DNA of 64,000 nt from Nocardia sp. NBC_00416 (GTDB lineage Bacteria; Actinomycetota; Actinomycetes; Mycobacteriales; Mycobacteriaceae), in NCBI RefSeq assembly GCF_036032445.1, contig NZ_CP107932.1, positions 3,164,501 through 3,228,500 of the forward strand, given 5' to 3'. Position 1 is the stretch's first letter; each line of letters starts with the position of its first letter. The notes under the pieces are model-generated. The model made no database searches, had not been told where the DNA came from, and worked only from the letters and a program-made list of their open reading frames with translations. Made by a program: the position numbers and the translations under genes. Shown one piece after another: positions 43,505 to 52,936 of the stretch.

Positions 43505-44500
43505 TCAGCTGTTACGCGGCCGACCGGCGCAGTCGATCGATGTACCCGCTGCCGGATCCAGCGCGGCGAGCACGTATTGCGCGACCACCGGATCGGAGGC
43601 CGCGGTGAAATGCTCGAACAACGCGTCCGGGCACCGGTCCTGCACGACGATATTGGTGACATTCGGTGCGACCGGACCCAGGCCGCTGGTGAAGGGGACC
43701 ACGAGTTCGTCGTAGCGGGTCGTGATGAAGGTGTAGTCGACAGTCGGTTCGTAGGCGACGCCGGAGTTGAGTTCGTTCATGAGGTCCGATCCCCGCACCA
43801 GATCATTTCCCCCCGGCGTCGAACCCAGCTCCAGCGAAACACGGTCCACCAGTTCGGCGACACCGAGTTCGGCGGCGAGATCGGTCATGGTCGCTGTGCC
43901 CAGGACATCGGTGCCGTTGTTGAGGGGTGTGATGTTGACCGATTCGGCGACTTTGCCCGCGCCGCCGAGGAACTTGGTGTAGTAGCGCGCGACCACCGTT
44001 CCCATCGAATGCCCGACCAGGTTCACCTGCCGCGCGCCGGTGGCCTCGAGTACGCGGTCCACGAACGGCGCGACATCACGCTGCGCCGAGACCCGGATCT
44101 CGGCGCCGCCCGGTGTCGCCGGGCCGGGCGCCGCGCCCAGACCGTAGGTCAGCGAGAACACGCAGTACCCGTTATTGGCCAGCAGCGGAGCAAGGGTCTG
44201 CCAATTACCGGCCTGACCTGCGGTGTAACCGTGTAGCAGAACCACGGGTTCGGGATGCGCCGCGGCGGGCCGGCACTCCCAGTCGTTGGCGCCGGGCGGC
44301 GACGAGACCACATCGCCGTAGGAGGCGAGGGCGGAGCGGGTGGCTGCGGCGCCGAGCGGCACCGGCAGTTGCGGCGCGGCCTGCGCGAGGCCCGGCGCCG
44401 CCACCCCGCACACCACCCCGCACACCGCTGCGAACAGGGCTGCCGCCCGGCGAATGCGTGCGAAGCCGGACGGAGGAAAGAAGCGAGATCCGACGATCAC
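43505..44500 (-). CDS. Secreted triacylglycerol lipase/esterase
   Basis: The 331-residue protein has a signal peptide of about 42 residues ending in AQA and an alpha/beta-hydrolase fold of the Lipase_2 (EstA/EstB) type: VVLLHGYTAG for the oxyanion hole, LVGHSMGTVVARYY with nucleophile Ser165, and a C-terminal His in FEHFTAASDP. It should hydrolyse lipids or esters outside the cell. The GTG at 44500 has AGGAGA upstream. A possible mobile element lies 110 bases upstream of it. Confidence 0.9.
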   Translation of the reverse strand: MIVGSRFFPPSGFARIRRAAALFAAVCGVVCGVAAPGLAQAAPQLPVPLGAAATRSALASYGDVVSSPPGANDWECRPAAAHPEPVVLLHGYTAGQAGNWQTLAPLLANNGYCVFSLTYGLGAAPGPATPGGAEIRVSAQRDVAPFVDRVLEATGARQVNLVGHSMGTVVARYYTKFLGGAGKVAESVNITPLNNGTDVLGTATMTDLAAELGVAELVDRVSLELGSTPGGNDLVRGSDLMNELNSGVAYEPTVDYTFITTRYDELVVPFTSGLGPVAPNVTNIVVQDRCPDALFEHFTAASDPVVAQYVLAALDPAAGTSIDCAGRPRNS

Positions 44501-44609
44501 GGGATGTCTCCTGACAGGGCGAACAGAACCACCTTGTCGTAACACGGCGCCGGGTCCGGTCGGATCGACTTGCCCAAATTTGGTACAAAATAATTGACAT
44601 GTACCTATT

Positions 44610-44928
44610 GGGATTCCGGTAGCAACCGCCGAAAAACCAACGGATATGCCGTAGCGATAGCGGGCCGCGGCTCAATCGCGGGTTCGGCCTGCGGTGATGG
44701 CCGGATGCTGGTTGGCTTGGCTGCCATCGTTATTGGTTGATGTGTCGGAGGTCAGGTGCGTGGCGGCGCAGGCCCAGAACGCGAGCGGCATGGGCCGATC
44801 ATAGTGGCGACCCGTAGGCATAGACGTCGGACGCGACGCGGACCTGCTCCCCTGGTCGTGGACGCGGGATGCCTCGCCGGCAGCTACGCCATATCCGCCC
44901 GATTTTCGGCGGTTACTACCGGAACCCC
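44610..44928. mobile_element. MITE-like element with 46-bp terminal inverted repeats
   Basis: Arms at 44610-44655 and 44883-44928 are inverted repeats with 39 of 46 positions the same; both start GGG and contain TTCCGGTAG and AACCGCCGAAAA, later CGGATATG and CGTAGC. Directly outside, CTATT occurs at 44605-44609 and 44929-44933, a candidate target duplication; the direct match can be stretched to CCTATTGGGA (44604-44613 and 44928-44937). The 227 bases between the arms hold no transposase. This fits a non-autonomous transposon relic or MITE. Confidence 0.65.
44672..44791 (-). CDS. Possible 39-codon micro-ORF inside the MITE-like element
   Basis: The minus strand has ATG at 44791 and a TGA after 39 codons, starting MPLAFWACAATHL and ending HPAITAGRTRD. 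A perfect -10, TATGAT (44803-44798), lies six bases before the ATG, as for leaderless genes in this window. I do not recognise the peptide. It could be a small protein, a leader peptide or chance. Confidence 0.35.
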   Translation of the reverse strand: MPLAFWACAATHLTSDTSTNNDGSQANQHPAITAGRTRD

Positions 44929-44955
44929 CTATTGGGAGAGCGGCCCGAAGACGCG

Positions 44956-44994
44956 AAAAGGGGCGGACCCCCGGACAACCGGGAGACCCGCCCC
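44956..44994 (-). terminator. Rho-independent terminator of the acyl-CoA dehydrogenase gene
   Basis: Reading the minus strand, GGGGCGG (44994-44988) pairs with CCGCCCC (44966-44960), with an inner CCCGG/CCGGG stem, followed by TTTT (44959-44956). It lies 36 bases after the gene's stop. This is one of the few hairpins here with a U-run. Confidence 0.78.
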
Positions 44995-45030
44995 ATGCAT
45001 GGTGTCGGTGCCGCGAACCCGACCGTGCGA

Positions 45031-46176
45031 TCAGGACAGTTTCAGGCTGCGCCCGATGATCTCTTTCATGATCTCGGTGGTGCCGCCGTAGATCGTCTGC
45101 ACCCGCGCGTCCAGATACGCCTGGGCGATCGGGTATTCACGCATGTAGCCGTAGCCACCGTGCAACTGCAGGCAGCGATCGATCAACTCGACCTGCTCTT
45201 CGGTACTCCACCACTTGGCCATCGCCGCGTCCTCGGCGGACAGGGTGCCCGCATTGAGCTCGGTGATACAGCGGTCTACCAGCACCCGCACCGCAGTGGC
45301 CTTGGTGGCGAGTTCGGCGAGGACGAACCGGGTGTTCTGCAGGGCGCCGATCGGTTTGCCGAATGCCTTGCGATCCCGGACGTACTGACAGGTGTAATCC
45401 AGGCAGGTGTCCATGGCCGCGGCCGCCATGACAGCGATCGACAAGCGCTCCTGCGGCAGGTTCTGCATCAGGTGGATGAAGCCCTTGCCCTCTTCGCCGA
45501 GCAGGTTGGCGGCGGGCACCCGGACATCGGTGAAACTGAGCTCGGCGGTGTCCTGCGCCTTCAGGCCCAGCTTGTCCAGGTTCCGGCCGCGTTCGAAGCC
45601 CGCCATACCGCGTTCGACCACCAGCAGGCTGAAGCCGAGCGCGCCCGCCTCGGGGTCGGTCTGGGCGACCACGATGACGATATCGGAGTTGATGCCGTTG
45701 GTGATGAAGGTCTTGGCGCCGTTGAGCACCCAGTCGTCACCGTCGCGCACCGCACGGGTCTTGATGCCCTGCAGATCCGAACCGGTACCCGGTTCGGTCA
45801 TCGCGATGGCGGTGATGAGCTCGCCGGAACAGAACTTGGGCAGCCACCGCTGCTTCTGCTCATCGTTGGCCAGCTCCAGCAGGTACGGCGCGATGACATC
45901 GTTGTGCAGCCCGAACCCGAGCCCGGAGTACTGACCGCGGACCGATTCCTCGGTGAGGATCGCGTTGTAGCGGAAATCCCGCACACCGCCGCCGCCGTAT
46001 TCCTCCGGCATCGCCATCCCCAGGAAGCCCTGTTTACCGGCCTCCAGCCAGACGGCACGGTCCACTACGCCCTGTTCCGCCCACTGGTCGTGGAACGGCG
46101 CCACATGTATCTCGAGAAACTTGCGGTACGACTCCCGGAACAGCTCGTGCTCGGGCTCGAACAGTGTGCGCTCCAC
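45031..46176 (-). CDS. Acyl-CoA dehydrogenase
   Basis: The 381-residue protein is a FAD-dependent acyl-CoA dehydrogenase of the FadE type. It has the N-terminal helical domain, the middle-strand signature AIAMTEPGTGSDLQGIKT, and the C-terminal motif QLHGGYGYMREYPIAQAYLD ARVQTIYGGTTEIMK, including the catalytic Glu region typical of short/medium-chain members. It oxidises an acyl-CoA to the enoyl-CoA in fatty-acid or branched-chain degradation; chain length cannot be read from the sequence. The GTG at 46176 has AGGAGG upstream. A U-tailed terminator follows it. Confidence 0.93.
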   Translation of the reverse strand: MERTLFEPEHELFRESYRKFLEIHVAPFHDQWAEQGVVDRAVWLEAGKQGFLGMAMPEEYGGGGVRDFRYNAILTEESVRGQYSGLGFGLHNDVIAPYLLELANDEQKQRWLPKFCSGELITAIAMTEPGTGSDLQGIKTRAVRDGDDWVLNGAKTFITNGINSDIVIVVAQTDPEAGALGFSLLVVERGMAGFERGRNLDKLGLKAQDTAELSFTDVRVPAANLLGEEGKGFIHLMQNLPQERLSIAVMAAAAMDTCLDYTCQYVRDRKAFGKPIGALQNTRFVLAELATKATAVRVLVDRCITELNAGTLSAEDAAMAKWWSTEEQVELIDRCLQLHGGYGYMREYPIAQAYLDARVQTIYGGTTEIMKEIIGRSLKLS

Positions 46177-46339
46177 ACCAACCTCCTAGTGAACACTCCC
46201 GACGGGACCGCACCGGCCCGTCGCTGTGATCCACCGTACCCGGAGCGCGAATCGTTGTTCACTTCGCTGTCGAAATCAGCTGGTGTTCAGGTGCGAGGTC
46301 CCACATCTGCGCCACCGTGCCATTCACCGGAGGCCACGG

Positions 46340-46367
46340 GAACCGGAGCGCTGAGAACCGGAGCGCT
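46340..46367. repeat. Two 13-bp direct repeats at the end of the acyltransferase gene
   Basis: GAACCGGAGCGCT occurs at 46340-46352 and 46355-46367, 15 bases apart. The second copy ends at the stop codon of the acyltransferase gene. CTGAG and CTCAG nearby could form a short stem. This may be a small slippage duplication. Confidence 0.55.
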
Positions 46368-47269
46368 CAGACGGGCAGCAGTTCACGAAGCCGGCCGCCG
46401 AGCGTCCGGCCACGATCCCCGGTCCGGTGATGCAGCAAGTAGAGGATCTCTTCGCGCAGGGCCTTGCGCACCATCCGCGAGAGCTGATCGGCGGCCTCAT
46501 CGAGATCGGCGGCGTCACGCCACGGGCCCGGATCGATCGGCGCACCGGCCGCGAAATAGAACCGCTCGGGGCGCGGCAACGGCGTGAGCCCCACGCCGCG
46601 CACCAGCGGCGGGGTGAGTTCGGTGTGGATACCGAGCGCCTCCACGAGTGCGCGCAGCGGGCGCAGCATCAGGTCGTCCTTGTCGGCGACGATGTCGTAT
46701 GCGTCGTCGATACCGATCATCGCCACGGGCACGATCGGCGCACCGCATTCGATCGCCATCCGCGCGAAGCCGGTGCGACCCTCCCAGCGCAGCGCGTACT
46801 TCTCCCCCTTCCGGCGGATCGCCTCACGGCCCCCGCCGGGAAAGACGAGGACCGCTTCCCCGCGTTCGAGCAAAGTCCGGCAGTTGTCCCGGGTCCCGCG
46901 CACCGAACCGTAGTAGTGCAGGAGATGCCGCACCCCTGGAACAGCGATCAGCAGGTTCTCGGCGAGACCGCGGATCAGCCGGCCACGAGTGCGCAGCACC
47001 TCGGGCAGCAGCAGCGGCGCGTCGATCAAGCCCAGCAAATTGTGGTTGGCGACCAGCAGCACCGGCCCGTCGGCGGGAATGTTCTCCAGCCCGAGGAACC
47101 GGGGACTGCTCCAGGCCCGCAGCGGCGCCAGAGCCGCCTCGAGGACACGCAGGTCGATCGCGCCGAGATCGACCGATACCGGCGCCCCGTCGCTCAGCCC
47201 GGCCCGGTCCAGCAGCGCGCTGCGCTGTCGTTCGTCACCGCCGATAGGGCGGCGGCCATTTTGTGACAT
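46367..47269 (-). CDS. Lysophospholipid acyltransferase family protein
   Basis: The 300-residue protein has an acyltransferase motif I of the form NHNLLGLID (NHx4D-like), FPGGGREAIRRKGE as the second block and GCAPIVPVAMIG-like strand (GAPIVPVAMIGIDDAYDI), typical of the glycerolipid acyltransferase superfamily (PlsC relatives, DAGAT-like group). It should transfer a fatty acyl group to a lipid acceptor at the membrane. The ATG at 47269 has AGGAGGG upstream. The substrate is unknown. Confidence 0.87.
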   Translation of the reverse strand: MSQNGRRPIGGDERQRSALLDRAGLSDGAPVSVDLGAIDLRVLEAALAPLRAWSSPRFLGLENIPADGPVLLVANHNLLGLIDAPLLLPEVLRTRGRLIRGLAENLLIAVPGVRHLLHYYGSVRGTRDNCRTLLERGEAVLVFPGGGREAIRRKGEKYALRWEGRTGFARMAIECGAPIVPVAMIGIDDAYDIVADKDDLMLRPLRALVEALGIHTELTPPLVRGVGLTPLPRPERFYFAAGAPIDPGPWRDAADLDEAADQLSRMVRKALREEILYLLHHRTGDRGRTLGGRLRELLPV

Positions 47270-47392
47270 ACAACCCTCCTGAAGTCGATTCATTCCGATT
47301 GTGAATCGACACGGGCGGATATCACAGACCTTTATGCGAAGTCCCACACTTTTGCGACCAGTCTTAGCCGGGGCGACTTCCGCTCGTAACGG

Positions 47393-48973
47393 CTACGCCT
47401 CGACCGCCCCCGCATGGGCGTAGGCGGAAAGCGCCGCTGCCAGCGAACTCGGCACTCGCGCCTGGACCCGGGTCCCGTTCTCGGTGTGCTCGGAACGCGA
47501 AATCCGACCGTCGGCGTGGATTCTGGCCAGCAGATCGCCACGAGTGTACGGAAGTAGCACGCTCACTTCCACATCCAGCCCGCCCAGCACCTCGTCGAGC
47601 CGGCTACGCAAGCGCTCGATACCGAGATCCTTGTGGGCGGAGACGAATTCGGCGCCCGGCAGCAGTGCGCGCAACCGGGTCAGCCCCACCGGATCGATCT
47701 CGTCGATCTTGTTGACCACCAGCAGTTCCGGTGGCGCGGCCCGGCCGGACTCCCGCACCACATCGGTGATCACCTCACGGACCGCCTTGATCTGCTCGGT
47801 GGGCAACGCATCGGAACCGTCCACCACGTGCAGCAGTAGATCGGCGCCGGTGACCTCCTCGAGCGTAGAACGGAATGCCTCGACGAGCTGGGTCGGCAGA
47901 TGCCGGACGAAACCGACGGTATCGGTGAACACCACTTCGCGGCCGTCCTCGAGCTGCGTACGCCGGGTAGTCGGATCCAGGGTGGCGAACAACGCATCCT
48001 GAACGAGGACTCCGGAGCCGGTGAGCGCATTCATCAGACTCGATTTACCGGCGTTGGTGTAGCCGACGATCGCCACCGACGGCACACCGCTGGAAGTGCG
48101 GCGCGCGCGTTTCGTATCGCGGGCGGTTTTCATCTCACGGATCTCGCGACGCAGTTTGGCCATCCGCTCACGGATCCGGCGCCGGTCGGTTTCGATCTTG
48201 GTCTCACCCGGACCGCGCAGGCCCACGCCACCGTTGCTACCGGCACGACCACCCGCCTGCCGCGACATCGACTCACCCCAGCCACGCAGCCGCGGCAGCA
48301 TGTACTCCATCTGGGCGAGCGCGACCTGCGCCTTGCCCTCACGCGAGGTGGCGTGCTGGGCGAAGATATCCAGGATCAGCGCCGTCCGGTCGACGACCTT
48401 GACCTTGACGACCTTCTCCAGCGCGGTCAGCTGGGCCGGCGTGAGCTCACCGTCGCAGATCACCGTATCCGCGCCGGTGGACAGCACCACCGCGCGCAGT
48501 TCCTCGGCTTTGCCCGAACCGATATAGGTCGCCGGATCGGGTCGCTCGCGGCGTTGGATGAGCGCCTCTAGCACCTCGGAACCGGCGGTTTCGGCGAGGC
48601 GGGCCAGTTCGGCCATACTCGCCTCGGCACGCGCCACACTGCCCTCGGTCCACACACCGACCAGTACGACCCGTTCGAGACGCAGCTGGCGGTATTCGAC
48701 CTCGGTGATATCGGTGAGCTCGGTGGAAAGGCCCGCGATACGGCGTAGCGCGGTGCGTTCGTCCAGTTGGAGTTCGCCGGTGGTCGGATCGGCCGACCAA
48801 CCGGACCTGCGGGCGCCCGATGCGAATCCGTACGCACCCCGGCTCTCGGCACCCGCGTCGATATCGTCGACGGTCTCGACATGTTCCGCGTCCATCTGCT
48901 CCGCGTCCATCGATTCTGCGTCGAACGATTCAGGGGACCGATCCGTGGTCCCGGAAATGTCAGAATTTCTCAT
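47393..48973 (-). CDS. hflX: GTPase HflX
   Basis: The 526-residue protein is the ribosome-associated GTPase HflX. An N-terminal acidic extension of about 60 residues precedes the HflX domain (GSGKAEELRAVVLSTGADT, LRGPGETKIETDRRRIRERM). The G domain has G1 GYTNAGKS, G3 DTVGF and G4 NKID. HflX splits stalled or hibernating 70S ribosomes; in mycobacteria it responds to hypoxia and macrolides. The ATG at 48973 has only a weak ribosome site. It lies downstream of dapF as Rv2725c does. Confidence 0.95.
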   Translation of the reverse strand: MRNSDISGTTDRSPESFDAESMDAEQMDAEHVETVDDIDAGAESRGAYGFASGARRSGWSADPTTGELQLDERTALRRIAGLSTELTDITEVEYRQLRLERVVLVGVWTEGSVARAEASMAELARLAETAGSEVLEALIQRRERPDPATYIGSGKAEELRAVVLSTGADTVICDGELTPAQLTALEKVVKVKVVDRTALILDIFAQHATSREGKAQVALAQMEYMLPRLRGWGESMSRQAGGRAGSNGGVGLRGPGETKIETDRRRIRERMAKLRREIREMKTARDTKRARRTSSGVPSVAIVGYTNAGKSSLMNALTGSGVLVQDALFATLDPTTRRTQLEDGREVVFTDTVGFVRHLPTQLVEAFRSTLEEVTGADLLLHVVDGSDALPTEQIKAVREVITDVVRESGRAAPPELLVVNKIDEIDPVGLTRLRALLPGAEFVSAHKDLGIERLRSRLDEVLGGLDVEVSVLLPYTRGDLLARIHADGRISRSEHTENGTRVQARVPSSLAAALSAYAHAGAVEA

Positions 48974-49033
48974 ACACCATCCATGCTGCCACCGATGCGC
49001 TGGTCGGCGCATGTGAATTTCCCGGCGAGACCG

Positions 49034-49993
49034 TTAGCGGGCGTCCCACCAGTCCGCGGCCAGACGACCGGTCGCGACCAGTTCGGAGGGCCCGCGCAAC
49101 CAGGCCGCGCCGCCGTCCACCCCGACACGGACCTGTCCGCCCGGCACCCGGACACCGACCTCGCCGGTCCCGTTCGCGAGATCGAAACCATCCGCGACCA
49201 GCGCCGCGGCCGCCGCGGCGACGGTTCCGGTGCCACACGAGCGAGTCTCGCCGACACCGCGTTCGTACACGCGCATATCCACCGCACCGTCGGTGTCCAA
49301 CCCCGTCAGGATCTCGACGTTCACCCCGCGCGGGAACATGTCCGGGTCGTATCCGGGCGGCGCCGTGAGATCGAGTTCGGCCAGCGCGGCAGCCGAGAGA
49401 CCTGGGTCGACGCAGGCCAGATGCGGGTTGCCGACATCGACGCCCAAACCCTTGTATCCCCAGCCGGCGATCGTGGCCGTCGACTCACCGAGCACCCGCA
49501 CCCGGCCCATATCGACAGTCACCTCCCCGGTGACAGCACCCGCGGCGTGTACGACGACCGGGCGGGCGCCCGCCCGGCTGCCCACTACGAACCGCTGTTC
49601 ACCGACCAGCCCCCGAGAAACCAGATAGTGGGCGAAAACCCGCACACCGTTCCCGCACATCTCCGCGATCGACCCGTCGGCGTTGCGATAGTCCATGAAC
49701 CAGTCGTCCGGGCCGACACCCTCGGGGTAGTCGGCGAGCACACCGGCCGCGAGCAACTGCCCGGCCCGCGCCACCCGCAGCACGCCGTCGGCGCCCAAAC
49801 CGCGGTGCCGGTCGCACAACGCCGTGACCCGGTCCACGGTCAACTCGAGCCGCACCTCGGGGTCGGGCAGCACCACGAAATCGTTCTGGGTGCCGTGGCC
49901 CTTGGTGAACTCGATTGCGGTCTCGGTCCTGGTGCTGGGCACGTCGGGGCTCTTCTCCACGTCGGGTCGGTTCTCCTCGTCCGGAGTTCTCAT
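49034..49993 (-). CDS. dapF: Diaminopimelate epimerase
   Basis: The 319-residue enzyme has the two catalytic cysteines, C113 in [10 protein letters not shown] and C253 in [10 protein letters not shown], and starts its conserved part at [18 protein letters not shown]. It interconverts LL- and meso-diaminopimelate for lysine and peptidoglycan. The first 26 residues are an extra tail; the ATG at 49993 overlaps the upstream methyltransferase stop by four bases, but GTGs at residues 12 and 18 are alternatives. Confidence 0.95.
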   Translation of the reverse strand: MRTPDEENRPDVEKSPDVPSTRTETAIEFTKGHGTQNDFVVLPDPEVRLELTVDRVTALCDRHRGLGADGVLRVARAGQLLAAGVLADYPEGVGPDDWFMDYRNADGSIAEMCGNGVRVFAHYLVSRGLVGEQRFVVGSRAGARPVVVHAAGAVTGEVTVDMGRVRVLGESTATIAGWGYKGLGVDVGNPHLACVDPGLSAAALAELDLTAPPGYDPDMFPRGVNVEILTGLDTDGAVDMRVYERGVGETRSCGTGTVAAAAAALVADGFDLANGTGEVGVRVPGGQVRVGVDGGAAWLRGPSELVATGRLAADWWDAR

Positions 49994-50823
49994 CGGGCAA
50001 ACGTCCGGCGCTGCCGGGAAATTTCGTACAGCGCCACCGCCGCGGCCGAGGGCGCCCCGAGCGAGCTGGCACTGCCGCCCATCGGGATGGTGACCGTATG
50101 GTCGCAGGCCGCGAGCCAGGCCGCGCTCATTCCACTGGTCTCGTTACCGACCACCAGGATCGTGGCGTCGACCAGATCATCGTCGAAGATCGCCCGATCG
50201 CCGTGTTCGTCGGTGCCGACGATCCGGGTGGGCACACCTCGGCGAACCTGCCGGTCCCGGAATTCCAATACTTCCGCCGGACCCGACACCCGAAAGACCG
50301 GCACGGAGAACAGCGACCCGGTGGAGGCACGGACGCAGCGCGGGTCGTACTGGTCGGCACCGTGCCCCGAGACCACCACGGCCGACGCCCCGAAGGCGTC
50401 CGCGGAACGGATCAGCGTCCCGAGGTTGCCCGGCGAATTGGGCCGGTCGAAGACGACGACCACCGGCGACTCCCCGGGATCGCCGAGTTCACCGTCCGCC
50501 AGCTCACCGCCCGCGTATTCCGCGACGGCCACCAGTTCAGGCGGCGCACCGGTTTTCTCCCCCAGCTCCGCCATCAGCTCGGGCGCCAGCCCGACAGCCG
50601 GAACCGCAGCAGTATCCAGGACTTCCCGCGCCCAAGCGGACAGCCCCGGATCACCCAGCCGGTACAGCAGCGTCTCCAACGGCCAGTCCTGCGCGAGGGC
50701 CTGTGTGATCGGCCGGACTCCGTGCACGAGAAAGCGGGCGTCGCGGTTGCGCTTGGCACGGTTGTCCAGATAGGCCGTCCACACCTGGACGGCGGCGTTT
50801 CGCCGGTGGATCTGCCGGGTCAC
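49990..50823 (-). CDS. TrmH/SpoU-family RNA 2'-O-methyltransferase
   Basis: The 277-residue protein is a SPOUT methyltransferase with an N-terminal RNA-binding region ([20 protein letters not shown]) and the three SpoU motifs, [28 protein letters not shown] and [18 protein letters not shown], which form the trefoil knot. It methylates a 2'-OH in rRNA or tRNA. It sits between miaA and dapF, overlapping both by four bases; in M. tuberculosis nothing lies between those genes, so this is an insertion relative to that genome. Confidence 0.91.
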   Translation of the reverse strand: MTRQIHRRNAAVQVWTAYLDNRAKRNRDARFLVHGVRPITQALAQDWPLETLLYRLGDPGLSAWAREVLDTAAVPAVGLAPELMAELGEKTGAPPELVAVAEYAGGELADGELGDPGESPVVVVFDRPNSPGNLGTLIRSADAFGASAVVVSGHGADQYDPRCVRASTGSLFSVPVFRVSGPAEVLEFRDRQVRRGVPTRIVGTDEHGDRAIFDDDLVDATILVVGNETSGMSAAWLAACDHTVTIPMGGSASSLGAPSAAAVALYEISRQRRTFAR

Positions 50824-51803
50824 GACCGGGTTCGCTCCTTGGTCAGTGGATCGGGCCCGCTGGATGCGGGCCCGGTCGATTCTCGCCCGGCCCAGTCTGC
50901 CAGCAGCGACAGAGCGGTCTCGGCAGCGGCCGGGTCGGCGCCGTCGACCCACCGGACGCGGGGATCGCGCCGGAACCACGAGCGCTGCCGCCGGACATAG
51001 CGACGGGTCCCGATGAAGGTGCGCTCGCGCGCCTCGTCCAGGTCGTACTCACCGTCCAGAAACGCCAGCACCTGCGCGTAGCCGATGGCCCGGCGCGCGG
51101 TCTGCCCCGCTCGCAGTCCCTGGTCGGCCAATCCGCGCACCTCGTCGACGAGACCCTGCTCGAACATCGCCGCGGTACGCCGCGCGATCCGCTCGTCCAG
51201 TTCCGCGGTATCGCGGTCGACCCCGAGGATCCGCGTTCCCCACCGGGGTTCCCCGATAACCGGCGCGGACGCGGCGAACGGCCGTCCGGTGAGTTCGACG
51301 ACCTCGAGCGCGCGCACCATCCGCCGGCCGTCGGTGGGCAGGATGGTCGCGGCGGCGGCAGAATCGGCTCGCTGCAGGGCCTCGTGTACGGCGGACGTCC
51401 CCCGCTCGGCCAGCAATAGTTCCCATTTCGCCCGGACGACCGGGTCGGTGGCCGGGAATTCCCACTGGTCGAGCAGTGCCTGGACGTACATCATCGATCC
51501 CCCGACCACGACCGGAGTACGCCCGCGCGACGAGATCGCCTCGATATCGGTGGACGCGGCCGACTGATATGCCGCGACTGTCGCCGTTTCGGTGACATCG
51601 AGGACGTCGAGCTGATGGTGCGGGATCCCGCGCCGCTGCTCCGGTGGCAGTTTTGCGGTGCCTATGTCCATACCCCGATACAGCTGCATCGCGTCGATGT
51701 TCACGATCTCACCATCGAGCCGGCCGGCCAGTTCGAGGGCCAGGTCCGATTTACCGGTGGCGGTCGGCCCGACCACCGCGACCGGCCGCACGAGCCCCGT
51801 CAC
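50820..51803 (-). CDS. miaA: tRNA dimethylallyltransferase
   Basis: The 327-residue enzyme adds a dimethylallyl group to A37 of tRNAs that read U-starting codons. The P-loop GPTATGKS is at residues 12-19, then [17 protein letters not shown] and [17 protein letters not shown] at 51803 overlaps the upstream stop (GTGA) and gives a normal N-terminus; a GTG at 51824 would add seven residues. It is coupled to the methyltransferase gene and to the gene upstream, and MiaB (next operon) acts on the same base. Confidence 0.95.
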   Translation of the reverse strand: MTGLVRPVAVVGPTATGKSDLALELAGRLDGEIVNIDAMQLYRGMDIGTAKLPPEQRRGIPHHQLDVLDVTETATVAAYQSAASTDIEAISSRGRTPVVVGGSMMYVQALLDQWEFPATDPVVRAKWELLLAERGTSAVHEALQRADSAAAATILPTDGRRMVRALEVVELTGRPFAASAPVIGEPRWGTRILGVDRDTAELDERIARRTAAMFEQGLVDEVRGLADQGLRAGQTARRAIGYAQVLAFLDGEYDLDEARERTFIGTRRYVRRQRSWFRRDPRVRWVDGADPAAAETALSLLADWAGRESTGPASSGPDPLTKERTRS

Positions 51804-52606
51804 CGGTGCCCGCCGGGCCGCCACAACCCGGCGAAACAGCCGACACCGAACGGCGCGTCCCGATAGCGCTCGGACGCCGCCGGTGGTTCGGAATCTGCCG
51901 CGAACAGCCCCGCCAACGCCTGGTACGCCGCCCGGCCCGACACCATGAGATCAGCGCACAGGGCAGGATCCAGGGCCAGCAGCGCGGACCGATCACCAGC
52001 GCTCGCCGCCCGGTCGAGCTCGGTCTGCACCTGGGCCGCTCGCGGGTCGAAATAGCCGGGCGACGCGGTCGACAGGGTCGCCGCGCCGTCGGCGACGACC
52101 AGTACACCCTGTGGTTCGTCCGCGGCGTCGAGTTCGGCCCGGAGTTTCGCGCCGATCTCGGCGCAACGCGGCATCGACGCGTCGGCCGCGACCATCCGCG
52201 CCGTCGCGGCCGCGTGCGGCGCCACCGCCCCGCGCAGCCAGGCCGCGATGAGCACCGCCAGCGGCAGGTCCGCGTCGGGCGCGGCCGATACGTCCGCACT
52301 CGGCCCGCCCAGCGCCACGCGCACATCGACGCCGAAGCCGCGGAAAGTGCCGACCGTGTCGGCGTCGTAGGTCGCCTCGGCGGGCCCCACACCCAGCACG
52401 GTCCAGTGCGGCGTCGCCTCCGCCAGCGCCGCCCCCACACCGAGCACGGCCGCCCGTAGCCGGTTCAGCGCCGCCTCCGGTGTCGCCACCGCGCCCGGGA
52501 CCTCCGCCGGATCGGGGACGGGACCCATACCGGCACCCGCCGCCCCGCCGCACAAATCGGGGACCAGGACGGGCGGCGAGGGGATCAGAGCCGCAAGACA
52601 GAACAC
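51800..52606 (-). CDS. Class III extradiol dioxygenase-like protein (Rv2728c homologue)
   Basis: The 268-residue protein starts [20 protein letters not shown] and resembles the extradiol dioxygenase/LigB fold of Rv2728c. Stretches such as [20 protein letters not shown] and [20 protein letters not shown] follow. The role is unknown. TACGGT (52619-52614) lies seven bases before the GTG at 52606 and marks a leaderless start, so this gene probably heads the miaA-methyltransferase-dapF operon. It overlaps miaA by four bases. Confidence 0.8.
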   Translation of the reverse strand: MFCLAALIPSPPVLVPDLCGGAAGAGMGPVPDPAEVPGAVATPEAALNRLRAAVLGVGAALAEATPHWTVLGVGPAEATYDADTVGTFRGFGVDVRVALGGPSADVSAAPDADLPLAVLIAAWLRGAVAPHAAATARMVAADASMPRCAEIGAKLRAELDAADEPQGVLVVADGAATLSTASPGYFDPRAAQVQTELDRAASAGDRSALLALDPALCADLMVSGRAAYQALAGLFAADSEPPAASERYRDAPFGVGCFAGLWRPGGHR

Positions 52607-52714
52607 GCAGTCAACCGTAGCCCGTGCCCACCGACCAGGGACACGGTCGGTGCGCCCGGGGCCCGCGCGCACCGAGCGCGGTACGAGTGTCTCTCCCGGA
52701 AACCCGGTGCCAAT

Positions 52715-52758
52715 TGCTAGGGTGCGAAGTATCCGGACCAGGTATTACAGGTCCGGAT
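52715..52758 (+). promoter_or_regulatory. Extended -10 with inverted repeat at the start site (DUF349 gene)
   Basis: TGC before TAGGGT (52718-52723) forms an extended -10. The expected start near 52730 coincides with ATCCGGACC (52731-52739), whose inverted copy lies at 52750-52758 with a ten-base spacer. This is a good place for a repressor; the leader would be about 250 bases. Confidence 0.5.
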
Positions 52759-52882
52759 CCGCAGGTCCGGCGAGATGCCGGTGTGGTTGCCCGGAGTGCT
52801 TCCGGGTTGAATGGGAAGAGCGTTCGGCGACACGAACGAAACGCACGATACGTCGACCTCGGTACAGCCGACACGGGCAGAC

Positions 52883-52936
52883 GTAGCCAGAATGAGCGGG
52901 CGTAGCCAGAATGAGCAGAGCATAGCCAGAATGCGC
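52883..52936 (+). repeat. Three tandem repeats of GTAGCCAGAATGAGC
   Basis: Copies lie at 52883-52897, 52902-52916 and 52922-52936, the last with two changes (A for G at the first base, C for A late). The period is 19-20 bases, about two helical turns. They lie 46 bases before the DUF349 start codon, in the leader of its probable transcript. Confidence 0.8.

Larger units (their letters stand above)
44501..45030. other. 530-base intergenic region
   Basis: This gap between the lipase start and the acyl-CoA dehydrogenase end is the most AT-rich place in the neighbourhood (around 44575-44600, with TTGACA at 44594-44599). It holds the MITE-like element (44610-44928) and a terminator (44956-44994). 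Confidence 0.6.

Noticed and set aside
44756..45091. 111-codon plus-strand frame crossing the element's right arm and the terminator
   Set aside because: It runs through an inverted-repeat arm and a terminator and has no recognisable domain.
52883..52936. CRISPR array
   Set aside because: Only three copies with four- to five-base gaps; these are tandem repeats without real spacers, and no cas genes are present.
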